NCBI RefSeq assembly: GCF_001955695.1
Contig: NZ_CP019236.1
Location: forward strand, 310,001 to 374,000
DNA length: 64,000 nt
Direction of reading: 5' to 3'
Origin: Rhodoferax koreense
GTDB taxonomy: Bacteria > Pseudomonadota > Gammaproteobacteria > Burkholderiales > Burkholderiaceae_C
The translations under genes were made by a program, and so were the position numbers. This document shows, piece after piece, positions 8,749 through 17,278 of this stretch (within the stretch, counting starts at the first letter, position 1; every line of letters starts with the position of its first letter). Below the pieces are notes generated by a model, which saw nothing but the letters and a program-made list of their open reading frames with translations, was not told the origin of the DNA and did no database searches.

Positions 8749-9654
8749 TCAATGGGCGCCGTAATGCCGCAACGTGGCCGCGATGCCCTGCGTCAGCGGC
8801 GTCTTCTGCCGGCCGGGCAGGAACGCATCCAGGCCGTCTTCGGCGATGCCGTCGGCGATCGTCAGCGGTTTTCCTTGCGCGCGCAATTGCGCGGCCGGCG
8901 CCTGGCGGCGGATCTCGGCGATCACCTCGTCCATGGTCGCGGTGACGCCCACCATGTTGTAGACCGGCGCCCCCTGCACCGGTGTGAGGAGCGCCTGTAC
9001 GAAGGCTTGCGCCACGTCGTCCACATACACCAGGCCGCAGGCGCCGGTGATGCCGATGGTGAACGGTTCGCCCCGGGCCGCCGCCCTGCAGGCCAAGCTC
9101 GGGCCGGCGCTGGCACCGCTTTCGCGGCCCGGGCCGTAGACCACGAACGGCCGGAAGCCGACGCTGGCGATGCCGCGCTCGCGCCAGTACGCCTGCGCCG
9201 AGCCTTCCACCGCGAGCTTGAACGCGCCGTAATGCGTGGCCGGCGCGGGATGCAGCGCATCGTCGGGGCCGAACACGCCGGCCGAGCTGGCGTAGACGAT
9301 CTGGGCCATGCCCTGCGCGATGGCGGCGTCGAACACGTGCAGCGAGCCGATGAGGTTGATCTCGGCCCCCCGCACCGGCCGCGCACTGCAGTCTGGCGTG
9401 AGCACGCCGGCGAGGTGGATCACGCCGTCGCAGCCGTCCATGGCCCGCGCCACGTCGTCGGCCCGGCTGATGTCGCCCACCTGCCAGTCGAGCGCATCGG
9501 CCACCGGCGCGCCGTTGATGGCGGCCACGGTGTCGCGCCGCGCGTGGATGTCGAACACCCGCACGGCGATGTGCTGCGCCAGCAGCCGGCGCACGATCCA
9601 CGCGCCGAGAAAGCCGCTGCCGCCGGTGACCAGCACCTTCTTCAGCTGTCGCAT
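8749..9654 (-). CDS. NAD-dependent epimerase/dehydratase
   Basis: An extended-SDR protein of 301 residues: the cofactor motif VTGGSGFLGAWIVRRL at residues 9-24, then DGVIHLAGVLTPD, YASSAGVFG and the catalytic YGAFK. This is the layout of sugar-nucleotide or sugar-acid epimerases, dehydratases and lactate-like reductases. A clear AAGGAGACGAC precedes the ATG. It lies between the ABC solute-binding protein and the Gfo dehydrogenase on the same strand, so a role in converting the imported solute is likely. The substrate is unknown. Confidence 0.86.
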   Translation of the reverse strand: MRQLKKVLVTGGSGFLGAWIVRRLLAQHIAVRVFDIHARRDTVAAINGAPVADALDWQVGDISRADDVARAMDGCDGVIHLAGVLTPDCSARPVRGAEINLIGSLHVFDAAIAQGMAQIVYASSAGVFGPDDALHPAPATHYGAFKLAVEGSAQAYWRERGIASVGFRPFVVYGPGRESGASAGPSLACRAAARGEPFTIGITGACGLVYVDDVAQAFVQALLTPVQGAPVYNMVGVTATMDEVIAEIRRQAPAAQLRAQGKPLTIADGIAEDGLDAFLPGRQKTPLTQGIAATLRHYGAH

Positions 9655-9688
9655 GTCGTCTCCTTGAAAGCGGCCGTGCCGGAGCGCA

Positions 9689-10882
9689 TCAGGACATCTT
9701 GCACAGCGGCGAGGGTGGCGGCGTGAGCGAGGGCTCGAAGCGCGTCTCGATCACCGGGCGCAGCACGCCGTCCACCACCTTGGCGCGGCCCATGTAGTTC
9801 GGCATCACCAACTGGTTGTCCGCCGCGCGCATCGTCAAGGTGCCGTACACCGTGTCGATCTTCGCGCCGCTCAGGGCCTTGCTCACGTCTGCGGGCTTCA
9901 CGCTCTTGGCCAGTCGCACGCCGTCGAACATCACCTGCGCGCCGTTGTAGGCCTGGCCTTCGTTGTCGGTGGGCAGGCGGTTGAACTTGGCCTTCCAGGC
10001 GGCGACGAAGCTCTTGTTCAGCGGCGAGTCGATCTCGGGCGTGTAGGCGGTGTTGCCCTGCGTGCCTTCGAGCGCCTTGTCGGTGGCCGTGATCATGAAG
10101 TTCTGGATCAGCGCATGGCCGATCAGCTTCTTGGCCGGGATCAGGCCGAATTCCTGTGCCTGCTTGACGAAGGCGATCGCGTCACGGCCGGTCTCGGCCA
10201 CCCAGATGGCTTCCACGTTGGCGGCCTTCAGCTGTGCGATGTAGGGCGAGAAGTCCTTGGTGCCCAGCGGCGCGTACAGCGCCAGCGGCACGCTCTTGCC
10301 CGCGGCTTCGGCGGCCTTCTTGAAGGATTCGCCCGAGTCGCGGCCCCACACGTAGTCGGCGGCGAGGATGGCGAAGGATTTTTCCTTCAGCCCCTTGGCC
10401 AGCTCATTGATCATGGCGATGTCCATCGCGTCCGAATGGTTGGTGCGGAAGCTGCGCGGCTTGCAGGTGTCGCCGGTGAGCTTGTCCGACTTGCTGGCCA
10501 CGGCGAAGTAGGCCGCGTCCCAGCGGTCCAGGTTTTGGGCGATGGCCAGCGAGATGGAGGAGGGAATCGCGCCGATCAGCAGGTTGTAGCCGTCGCGCGC
10601 CATCTTCTCCGCTACGCGCCGGCCGGCGTCGGGCGTGCCTTCGTCGTCGCCGGTGGTGATCTCCACCTTGCGGCCGTCCACGCCACCCTTGGCATTGGCT
10701 TCGTCCACCGCGAACTGAACGGCCCGCATCACCTCCTCGCCCTGCTGCGCGAACACGCCGGACTTGGACGACACCAGGCCGACCTTCACCGGCTCCTTGC
10801 CCTGCGCCAGGACGGCGAAGGGCAGCAGACCGGCGACGGCGAGGGCTGCGAGCGAACGTGGCAGGGTTTTCATCTTGAACAT
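9689..10882 (-). CDS. Liv-type ABC transporter substrate-binding protein
   Basis: A 397-residue periplasmic type-1 binding protein with a signal peptide (cleavage after FAVLAQG), then VKVGLVSSKSGVFAQQGEE and the two-lobed fold with DDEGTPDAGRRVAEKM and LAADYVWGRDSGESF. These proteins feed branched-chain amino acids, amides, urea or aromatic acids to LivHMGF. A GGAG ribosome site precedes 10882. It lies 60 bases downstream of livF and completes the transporter. The substrate is probably that of the flanking oxidoreductases rather than an amino acid, but this is inference. Confidence 0.9.
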   Translation of the reverse strand: MFKMKTLPRSLAALAVAGLLPFAVLAQGKEPVKVGLVSSKSGVFAQQGEEVMRAVQFAVDEANAKGGVDGRKVEITTGDDEGTPDAGRRVAEKMARDGYNLLIGAIPSSISLAIAQNLDRWDAAYFAVASKSDKLTGDTCKPRSFRTNHSDAMDIAMINELAKGLKEKSFAILAADYVWGRDSGESFKKAAEAAGKSVPLALYAPLGTKDFSPYIAQLKAANVEAIWVAETGRDAIAFVKQAQEFGLIPAKKLIGHALIQNFMITATDKALEGTQGNTAYTPEIDSPLNKSFVAAWKAKFNRLPTDNEGQAYNGAQVMFDGVRLAKSVKPADVSKALSGAKIDTVYGTLTMRAADNQLVMPNYMGRAKVVDGVLRPVIETRFEPSLTPPPSPLCKMS

Positions 10883-10942
10883 GCTTGTGTCTCCTGAATC
10901 AAAGTGCCGGAATCGGTCCGGCCGCCGCTTGGAAAACCAGGG

Positions 10943-11647
10943 TTAAACCATCACGTGGGCTTCGAGGTCGTGCAGGCTTTGCTTGGTGTTTTCGACCTTG
11001 CCTTGCGCCACCACCGAGCCCTTGGCCATGGCGCAATAACGTTCGGCCACACGTACCACCAGGCTCATGTTCTGTTCGATCAGCAGCAAGGCCGTGCCCT
11101 GCGCCGCAACCTGGTTGAAGATCACGCCAAGCTGGTCCACGATCACCGGCGCCAGGCCTTCGGTGGGCTCGTCGAGCAGGATCAGCGCCGGATTGGCCAT
11201 CAGCGCGCGGCCCACGGCCAGCATCTGCTGTTGGCCGCCGGAGAGCGCCGTGCCCGGCGTGTGGGCGCGCTCCTGCAGGATGGGGAACAGCTTGTAGATC
11301 TCGGGCACGCTCCACGGCCCCTTGCGGCCCACGGCGGCGCCGAGCTGCAGGTTCTCTTCCACCGTGAGGTTGGCCACGATGCGCCGGCCCTGCGGCACCA
11401 CCACCACACCGTTCTGCGCGGCGAGGTAGGGCCGTGGCCGCGGCAAGGTTTTCGCGCCGAGGCCGATGCGTCCGCCACGCATCGTCGCCAGGCCGAGGAT
11501 GGTGTTGACCACCGTGGTCTTGCCCACGCCGTTGCGGCCGATCAGGGCCACGCGCTCGCCGGGATTCACCGTGAGGTTCATGCCGTGCAGGATGTGCGCG
11601 GAACCGTAGAACGCGTTGACATCTTCAAGTTTCAACAAGGCATTCAT
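10943..11647 (-). CDS. livF: Branched-chain-type ABC transporter ATP-binding protein
   Basis: A 234-residue ABC ATPase of the LivF type. It has Walker A GRNGVGKTT, the signature LSGGQQQMLAVGRAL, Walker B LILLDEPTEGL and the typical LivF text GLAPVIVDQ and LLIEQNMSLV. A GGAGG site lies just upstream of the ATG. It energises uptake with LivG on the cytoplasmic face of the LivHM permease. It is separated from livG by 109 bases that hold a GC hairpin, so its expression may be partly uncoupled from livG. Confidence 0.93.
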   Translation of the reverse strand: MNALLKLEDVNAFYGSAHILHGMNLTVNPGERVALIGRNGVGKTTVVNTILGLATMRGGRIGLGAKTLPRPRPYLAAQNGVVVVPQGRRIVANLTVEENLQLGAAVGRKGPWSVPEIYKLFPILQERAHTPGTALSGGQQQMLAVGRALMANPALILLDEPTEGLAPVIVDQLGVIFNQVAAQGTALLLIEQNMSLVVRVAERYCAMAKGSVVAQGKVENTKQSLHDLEAHVMV

Positions 11648-11724
11648 GCGCCACCTCCGTTACGTTGCGTGGTTGATCCACGTGAAGCTAGTCGGTGGCT
11701 GGCAGCCTTCGCACTATTGCCGAT

Positions 11725-11739
11725 CCCCGCCGTGCGGGG
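11725..11739. terminator. GC-rich hairpin between livG and livF
   Basis: A perfect six-base-pair stem with a three-base loop (CCCCGC CGT GCGGGG) in the 109-base gap between livG and livF. There is no T-run on either strand, so it is more likely an attenuating or mRNA-stabilising hairpin than a full terminator. A similar but shorter hairpin is at 37790-37805. Confidence 0.35.
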
Positions 11740-11756
11740 CCCCTCGTCAAGTGTGC

Positions 11757-12476
11757 TCATGCTGCGCTCCCCAGATAAGCTTCCCGCACACGCGGATCGG
11801 CGCGCACGGCGGCCGGTTCGCCGCTGGCGATCACGCGGCCGAGTTCGAAAACGGTGACGGCGTCCGAGATGCCGAACACCACGTCCATGTCGTGCTCCAC
11901 GAGCAGCACCGACACGTCCCAGCGCGAGGTCAGCGCCTTCAGGTGCTTGGCCAGGTCGTGCGATTCCTTCACGGAAAGACCGGCCATCGGCTCATCGAGC
12001 AGCAGCACGCTGGGCCGGCCCACGAGCGCCAGCGCCAGGTCGAGCCGGCGCTGTTCGCCGTAGCCCAGGTCTTCGGCGGTGACCTCGGCCAGCGGCATCA
12101 GGTCGAGCTCCTGCAGCACCGCGTCGGCGTCGGCCTCGGAATCGGCCACGCCCATCTTGTGCGAGGCCAGTTCCACCTGCTGGCGCACGCGCATCTGGCC
12201 GAAGATGCTGGTGCGCTGGAAGCTGCGCGACAGGCCGCGCATGCGCCGCTGCGTGGCGCCCAGCGCGCTCACGTCCTGGCCGCCGAGTTGCACCGAGCCG
12301 CGCGTGAGCGGCACCCGGCCAGTGATGGCGTCGATCACCGTGGATTTGCCCGCACCGTTGGGGCCGATGAGGCCGCGGATCTGGCCGCGCTGCAGGGTCA
12401 GCGAAACGCCGTCCACCGCCTTCACGCCGCCATAGTGGATGGCCACGTCGGTGGCCTCGAGGACATAGTCGCTCAT
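11757..12476 (-). CDS. livG: Branched-chain-type ABC transporter ATP-binding protein
   Basis: A 239-residue ABC ATPase of the LivG type. It has Walker A GPNGAGKST, the LivG-specific loop GLSRSFQRTSIFGQM, a signature region with GYGEQRRLDLALAL, Walker B VLLLDEPMAGL and VLLVEHDMDVVF. Its start overlaps the livM stop (ATGA), which fixes the start at 12476; the longer upstream open frame is antisense-like livM shadow. It pairs with LivF on the LivHM permease. Confidence 0.93.
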   Translation of the reverse strand: MSDYVLEATDVAIHYGGVKAVDGVSLTLQRGQIRGLIGPNGAGKSTVIDAITGRVPLTRGSVQLGGQDVSALGATQRRMRGLSRSFQRTSIFGQMRVRQQVELASHKMGVADSEADADAVLQELDLMPLAEVTAEDLGYGEQRRLDLALALVGRPSVLLLDEPMAGLSVKESHDLAKHLKALTSRWDVSVLLVEHDMDVVFGISDAVTVFELGRVIASGEPAAVRADPRVREAYLGSAA

Positions 12477-13483
12477 TGGAATACCTCCGTGCTGTGCGCT
12501 GTTGCGGGTGCGGCGGATTGCATCGCCGGCTTCTTCTTGCCCAGGAACAGCCGCTTCAGCGCACCTGCGATGCCGGTCGGCGAGAACACGATCACAGTGA
12601 TCAGCGCCACGCCGAAGATGGCCATCCAGTGGTTGGCGTAATCGCCGAGGATGTCCTTGGCCAGGAAGTACACGACGGCGCCGATGGCCGGGCCCCACAG
12701 CGCCTTGTAGCCCCCCACCACGACCATCATCAGCGCCACGCCGGACAGGCTCCAGTGCAGGTTCTCCGGCGAGACGAAGCTGGTGTTCAGTGCCGAGAGC
12801 AGGCCGGCCACGCCGGTGACGGTGGCCGACAGCGCATAGATCGCGGCACGCGGCACCAGCGTGCGGATGCCGATGAAGCGCGCACGCTCCTCGTTGTCGC
12901 GCACGGCCTCGGTGATGCTGCCGAAGCGGCTGCGCAGCAGCAGGGCCAGCAGCCCCATCACCACCACCATCGCCACCCAGCACAGCAGGAACATGCTGGC
13001 CGGCTTGAGGATGGCCGAGATCGGCACGCCGAAGAGTGTGGACGGCCAGTCGATGTTCATGCCGTCGGCACCGCCGGTGATGCCGCGCGCCTTGGACGCG
13101 GTGAGGAAGAACATCTGGCCGATGGCCAGTGTCAGCATGCCGAAGGCCACACCCGGCACGCGCACGATCACCAGGCCCACCAGGAAGGCCAGCACGGCGA
13201 TGGCGGCCAGCGTGAACAGCAGTGCCGCCTCGGCCGGCATGGCCTTGGCCTGCAGGATCATGCCCATGGCGTAACCCGAGCCGCCGAAGAACAGCGCGTG
13301 GCCGAAGCTGGCCATGCCGTTTTGCCGCAGCAGCAGGCCCACGCCGCTGGCGAACACCGCGTAGATGATGGCCTGGGTCAAAAGCGACAGCGCCGTGTTC
13401 GACGTGACGGTGGCCGCGACCACGCCGCCAATGGCGAGCGCGGCGACGGTGTTGAGCCCGATTCTGGAGATGGAAGATGTCAT
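12473..13483 (-). CDS. livM: Branched-chain-type ABC transporter permease
   Basis: A 336-residue inner-membrane permease with about eight to ten hydrophobic helices. It carries the LivM hallmarks GVAFGMLTLAIGQMFF, the EAA-like segment SRFGSITEAVRDNEERARFIG, and SPENLHWSLSGVALMMVVVGG. It forms the transport channel with LivH. It overlaps livG by four bases and lies 13 bases downstream of livH, so the core is a tight operon. Confidence 0.92.
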   Translation of the reverse strand: MTSSISRIGLNTVAALAIGGVVAATVTSNTALSLLTQAIIYAVFASGVGLLLRQNGMASFGHALFFGGSGYAMGMILQAKAMPAEAALLFTLAAIAVLAFLVGLVIVRVPGVAFGMLTLAIGQMFFLTASKARGITGGADGMNIDWPSTLFGVPISAILKPASMFLLCWVAMVVVMGLLALLLRSRFGSITEAVRDNEERARFIGIRTLVPRAAIYALSATVTGVAGLLSALNTSFVSPENLHWSLSGVALMMVVVGGYKALWGPAIGAVVYFLAKDILGDYANHWMAIFGVALITVIVFSPTGIAGALKRLFLGKKKPAMQSAAPATAHSTEVFQ

Positions 13484-13496
13484 GTGAAACTCCGAT

Positions 13497-14348
13497 TCAG
13501 GTCCGGCTTCCGGCCAGGCCAGAGGGTTTCCAGATCAGGATGAAGACCATGATCACGAAGGGCAGCACGGCGGCGAAATCGGGGATGTAGACCGCGCCGA
13601 GCGCCTGCACCATGCCCAGCGCCATGGCGGCGATGAAGGCACCGATCAGCGAGCCCAGGCCGCCGATCACCACCACCACGAACGAGTCGATGATCACGTC
13701 CGCGCTCATCGACGGCGACAGCGACAGGAAGGGTGCGGCCACCACGCCGGCCAGGCCCGCCAGCGCGCAGCCCAGGCCGACCACGCCGGCGCTCAGCACA
13801 TCGGTGTTCACGCCCTGCATGGCGGTGGTGGTCGGGTCGGTGCTGGCGGCGCGCACGAACAGGCCGATCTTCGAGAAGCGCAGCCACAGGCTCAGGCCCA
13901 GCGCCACCATGGCGCCCACCGCGATCACGCCGATGCGGTAGGCCGGGAGCTGGGTGCCGAAGATCTCCACCGAGGTGTTCAGCAGTTCGGGCGCGGCCAC
14001 GGAGAGGTTGCTCTTGCCCCACACCGTCTGCACGAAGTCTTCGATGATCAGCAGCAGGCCGAAGGTGACCAGCACCACGGAGAGCGGATCGCGGTCCTGC
14101 AGCAGGCGAAAGCCATAGCGGTCGAGCAGGATGCCGAACACCGCCATCAGCGCCGGCGCGGCCACCAGCGCGACCCAGAAGTTGCTGTGGCTGGCGATCG
14201 AATAGCCGAGGTAGGCGCCGAGCATGTAGAGCGAGCCGTGCGCGAAATTGACCACGCGGCGCAGGCCGTAGATCAGCGCCAGGCCCGAGCACATCACGAT
14301 CAGCAATGCGCCGTACACCAGGCCGTTGAACAGGTTGATGGCAAGCAT
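13497..14348 (-). CDS. livH: Branched-chain-type ABC transporter permease
   Basis: A 283-residue inner-membrane permease of the LivH type. It begins with the typical NLFNGLVYGALLIVMCSGLAL and RVVNFAHGSLYMLGAYLG, and later has the cytoplasmic loop GLFVRAASTDPTTTAMQGV and GGLGSLIGAFIAAMALG. It is 30 bases downstream of an SDR gene and starts the transporter part of the operon. Confidence 0.92.
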   Translation of the reverse strand: MLAINLFNGLVYGALLIVMCSGLALIYGLRRVVNFAHGSLYMLGAYLGYSIASHSNFWVALVAAPALMAVFGILLDRYGFRLLQDRDPLSVVLVTFGLLLIIEDFVQTVWGKSNLSVAAPELLNTSVEIFGTQLPAYRIGVIAVGAMVALGLSLWLRFSKIGLFVRAASTDPTTTAMQGVNTDVLSAGVVGLGCALAGLAGVVAAPFLSLSPSMSADVIIDSFVVVVIGGLGSLIGAFIAAMALGMVQALGAVYIPDFAAVLPFVIMVFILIWKPSGLAGSRT

Positions 14349-14378
14349 CGTTGTCTCCGGAGTTGAAATTCTTGGAAC

Positions 14379-15191
14379 TCAGGCGCCGAGCGCCGCGAGC
14401 TGTGATTCGGTGGCGCCGAAGGCCGACCAGCCGCCGTCCACGGGCAGCGTCGCGCCGGTGATGTAGCTCGCACGGGGCGAGGCGAGGAAGGCGATGGCAT
14501 CGGCGATCTCGGCGGGCTGCGCCATGCGGCCCATGGGCGTGCGGTGCGCGATGCCGGCGGCGTCGATGGCGCCTTTTTCTTCGAGTTCGATCAGCAGCGC
14601 CGTGCGCACATAACCCGGCGCCACGGCGTTCACGCGGATGCCGTCGCGCGCCCACTCGCTGGCCATGGCACGTGTCATGCCGAGGATGCCGGCCTTGCCG
14701 GCGCTGTAGGCGTTGCGCGTCGGCAGGCCGCCGGTGCTGGCGATGGAGCCGAGGTTGACGATGGCACCACGGCCCAGGCCGTCGATCGGCGCGGCCTGCA
14801 GCATGCGCCTGGCCACGGCCTGGCTCATGAGGAAGGCGCCGCGCAGATGCACGGACAACACACGGTCGAAGGCGTCCACGTTCTGGTCCACCGTGGCACC
14901 GGTCTGGTCGCCGATGCCGGCGTTGTTGACCAGCACCGCGATGCGGCCGAGCTTCGCCGCAACTTCTGCCACGGCGGCTTCGACACTCGCCGCTTGCGTC
15001 ACGTCGCAGGCGATGCCGAGGTGTTGCGGGCCGAGTTCGGCGGCGCGCGCCGTGGCGGCCTCGGCGCGCAGATCGAGCAGGCCCACGCGGTAGCCGTCGG
15101 ACGCCAGGTGTTGCGCCGTGGCCCAGCCGATGCCGTCGGCGGCGCCGGTGACGATCGCGGCCAGGCCGCTGGTGCACGGGTGATCGGGCAT
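14379..15191 (-). CDS. SDR-family oxidoreductase heading the liv operon
   Basis: A 270-residue classical SDR. It has VTGAADGIGWATA near the N-terminus, NNAGIG, a catalytic Ser region LGSIAST and YSAGK, and ends with ITGATLPVDGGW. The start at 15191 has a strong GAGGAG site; the extra 58 residues of the longer open frame lie in the promoter region. It is the first gene of a minus-strand unit that continues into livHMGF. It resembles the SDR at 27.6 kb in both size and promoter element, suggesting parallel control. Confidence 0.9.
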   Translation of the reverse strand: MPDHPCTSGLAAIVTGAADGIGWATAQHLASDGYRVGLLDLRAEAATARAAELGPQHLGIACDVTQAASVEAAVAEVAAKLGRIAVLVNNAGIGDQTGATVDQNVDAFDRVLSVHLRGAFLMSQAVARRMLQAAPIDGLGRGAIVNLGSIASTGGLPTRNAYSAGKAGILGMTRAMASEWARDGIRVNAVAPGYVRTALLIELEEKGAIDAAGIAHRTPMGRMAQPAEIADAIAFLASPRASYITGATLPVDGGWSAFGATESQLAALGA

Positions 15192-15252
15192 GTGTTGTCT
15201 CCTCGGAAATGGATGAGTTCGGCCCTGTTGGCGGGTCTTCTGAAGCTGCTGA

Positions 15253-15316
15253 ATTCTGGTTCCTGGCTCGTTTTTTTCCTTCGACGATTCAGGCCAGAAA
15301 CAGGACATTTCATGCA
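15253..15316. promoter_or_regulatory. 64-nt regulatory element shared with the araC promoter
   Basis: This stretch matches 28408-28471 closely. Both contain ATTCTGGTT followed exactly 30 bases later by a 34-base block (15283-15316) starting GACGATTCA and ending TTTCATGCA; 26 of 34 block positions are identical. It lies 62 bases upstream of the SDR-liv operon start. Because the other copy abuts the araC gene, it is a candidate AraC-family activator site. The alternative is that both regions descend from a duplicated SDR promoter. Confidence 0.6.
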
Positions 15317-15419
15317 TCCTCGAGGAGGTGTTTTCCCCTAGCCAGGCTGTCGGCGGACACGACAAAACCGCAACTCGCGTCGAGCTGAATTAACTGGCCG
15401 TTCGGTCTGTATCAACGAC

Positions 15420-15536
15420 CGTTCGGGCTGAGCCTGTCGAAGCCGTGGTGCCGACTCAGGCCCTTCGACAGGCTCAGGCCCTTCGACGGGCTCAGGATGA
15501 TCGGTGCCCTTCGACAGGCTCAGGGCGAACGGAGGT
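15420..15536. repeat. Cluster of four TTCGACAGGCTCAGG-type repeats
   Basis: Copies at 15420-15442 (reverse), 15461-15480, 15480-15505 and 15505-15536 (forward). The last copy overlaps the 3' end of the FAD dehydrogenase gene and supplies its last codons and TGA stop. The cluster occupies most of the gap between the SDR-liv promoter region and that gene. The remaining bases of the gap (15317-15419) show nothing I can name. Confidence 0.85.
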
Positions 15537-17277
15537 TGGTGGCCGCGCGTGCGCCCGCGTGTTTCGCCGCGAGATAGCCGAAAACCAGCCCCGGCCCGAT
15601 GGTGATGCCCGGTGCGGTGTACACGCCGCCCATCACCGACTGCATGTCGTTGCCCACGGCGTAGAGGCCGGGGATGGGTTGTTCGTCCTGGCCGAGCACA
15701 CGCGCGTCGGCATCGGTGGCAAGGCCGGTGGCCGCGCCGATGTCGCCCGGGTAGAGGCGTATCGCGTAGTACGGCCCTTGCGCCAGGCGGCCGAGGTTCG
15801 GGTTCTTGCCGCCGCGCGTCGCGTCGCCGATGTTCTGCTGGTAGGCCGTCACGCCGCGCTGGAAATCCGGGTCCACGCCGCTGTCGGCGTAGGCATTGTT
15901 CTTGGCCACGCTGGCCTTCAGGCCCTCGGCGTCGATGCCGAGTTTCTGCGCGAGTTCGTCCAGCGTGTCGGCCTGCACCAGGTAGCCGTCGGCCAGGAAA
16001 GGCGCCAGGCCCTTGCCGCCGGGCCGCACCATGCCCATGCCGTACTGGGCCAGTGCCTGGGCGTCGGCGATCATGTAGGCGGGGATCGAGGGCACGGTCT
16101 TGTGCGCCTGCTGCATGGCCAGGCCGAACAGGTGGTACGAGGTGCTTTCGTTGACGAAGCGCTCGCCCTTCTGGTTCACCGTGATCATGCCGGGCTTGGC
16201 GCGGTCCATCACGAAATGCGGGAACGCGGCGCTGCTGCCGTCCGCGCGCTTGCGCAAGGACACCGGCGCCCAGAAGGCGTGGCTCGCGCCATCCTTGCCG
16301 TAGTGCGCGCCGAGCTGCTTCGCCAGCCCATGCGCCTCGCCGAAGTTGACCGGTGCCGTGGGCGACCATTCGGCCGGCACGCCGGGGATCATCTCGCTGC
16401 GCAGTTGTGCATGGCGGTTGAAGCCACCACTGGCAAGGATCACGCCGCCGCGCACGTTCACCGTGCGGCGCTGGCCTTCCTGGATCAGCAGCACCGATTC
16501 CACGCCTTTTGCACCTTCCGCGCCGCGCACCAACTGGCCGAGCGAGGTGTTCAGCAGCAGCGAGACATTGCTGCGCTTGGACAGCGACAGCAGCAGCCGG
16601 CCGACCAATGCATTGCCCATCACCAGGCGGGTGCCGCGCGGATGGCTGAGCCGGTCCATGCCGTGGCGCGCGATGATCTTCACCGCGTGTTTGAACGAGG
16701 CCATCGACTTGCCGAGCGCGAGCAGGTGGTTGATGTCGGTGCGGTCCACCATCATGCCGCCGAGCACGGTGAATTCGGGAATCGGCGGGCGGATCAGCTT
16801 GAACAGTTCGCCGAGTTCGCGGCCGTCGAAGGGCAGCGGCTCGAGTGCACGCCCGTTGAGGGTGGAGCCACCCAGGTCGGAGATGTAGTCGGGGTGTTTC
16901 GGGTAGGGCCGGTAGTGCAGGTCGGAGTGGTCCTCGACGATGTCGACCGCCGTCTTCCCGTTCTGCAGGAAGGCCTGTCGCAGTGCTTGCGGGCTGTGGC
17001 TGCCCACGGCGTTGTCGAGGTAACGCGCGGCCTCCTGCAAGCTGTCGTTCGGGTTCACCTTGGCGGCGTGGCGCGTGCCCGGCACCCAGGTCGTGCCGGC
17101 GGAAACGGCCGTCGTGCCGCCCACGTATTCGCTGCGTTCGACGAGCAGCACCTTCTTGCCGTCGATGGCGGCGAACAGCGCGGCCGACATGCCGGCGCCG
17201 CCGGCGCCGATCACCACCACGTCGAAATCCGCGGCCTCGGGCAGCGCGGCCAGGGAGGAAAGCAATTGCATCTTCAT
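15520..17277 (-). CDS. FAD-dependent dehydrogenase (FAD_binding_2, 3-ketosteroid-dehydrogenase-like), paralogue 1
   Basis: A 585-residue flavoprotein of the fumarate reductase/3-ketosteroid-delta1-dehydrogenase superfamily. It has the dinucleotide motif VVVIGAGGAGMSAALFAA near the N-terminus, GGTTAVSAGTTWVPG, the mid-protein GGVILASGGFNRH and the C-terminal IPGLYAVGNDMQSVMGG with GPGLVFGYLAAKHAG. It should dehydrogenate a cyclic ketone, acid or enoate. The start at 17277 follows the stop of the AroE-like gene directly and has a GGAAG site. The last residues (LRSP and the stop) are encoded by an intergenic repeat. Two more paralogues lie at 18.2 and 25.8 kb. Confidence 0.88.
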   Translation of the reverse strand: MKMQLLSSLAALPEAADFDVVVIGAGGAGMSAALFAAIDGKKVLLVERSEYVGGTTAVSAGTTWVPGTRHAAKVNPNDSLQEAARYLDNAVGSHSPQALRQAFLQNGKTAVDIVEDHSDLHYRPYPKHPDYISDLGGSTLNGRALEPLPFDGRELGELFKLIRPPIPEFTVLGGMMVDRTDINHLLALGKSMASFKHAVKIIARHGMDRLSHPRGTRLVMGNALVGRLLLSLSKRSNVSLLLNTSLGQLVRGAEGAKGVESVLLIQEGQRRTVNVRGGVILASGGFNRHAQLRSEMIPGVPAEWSPTAPVNFGEAHGLAKQLGAHYGKDGASHAFWAPVSLRKRADGSSAAFPHFVMDRAKPGMITVNQKGERFVNESTSYHLFGLAMQQAHKTVPSIPAYMIADAQALAQYGMGMVRPGGKGLAPFLADGYLVQADTLDELAQKLGIDAEGLKASVAKNNAYADSGVDPDFQRGVTAYQQNIGDATRGGKNPNLGRLAQGPYYAIRLYPGDIGAATGLATDADARVLGQDEQPIPGLYAVGNDMQSVMGGVYTAPGITIGPGLVFGYLAAKHAGARAATNLRSP

Positions 17278-17278
17278 C

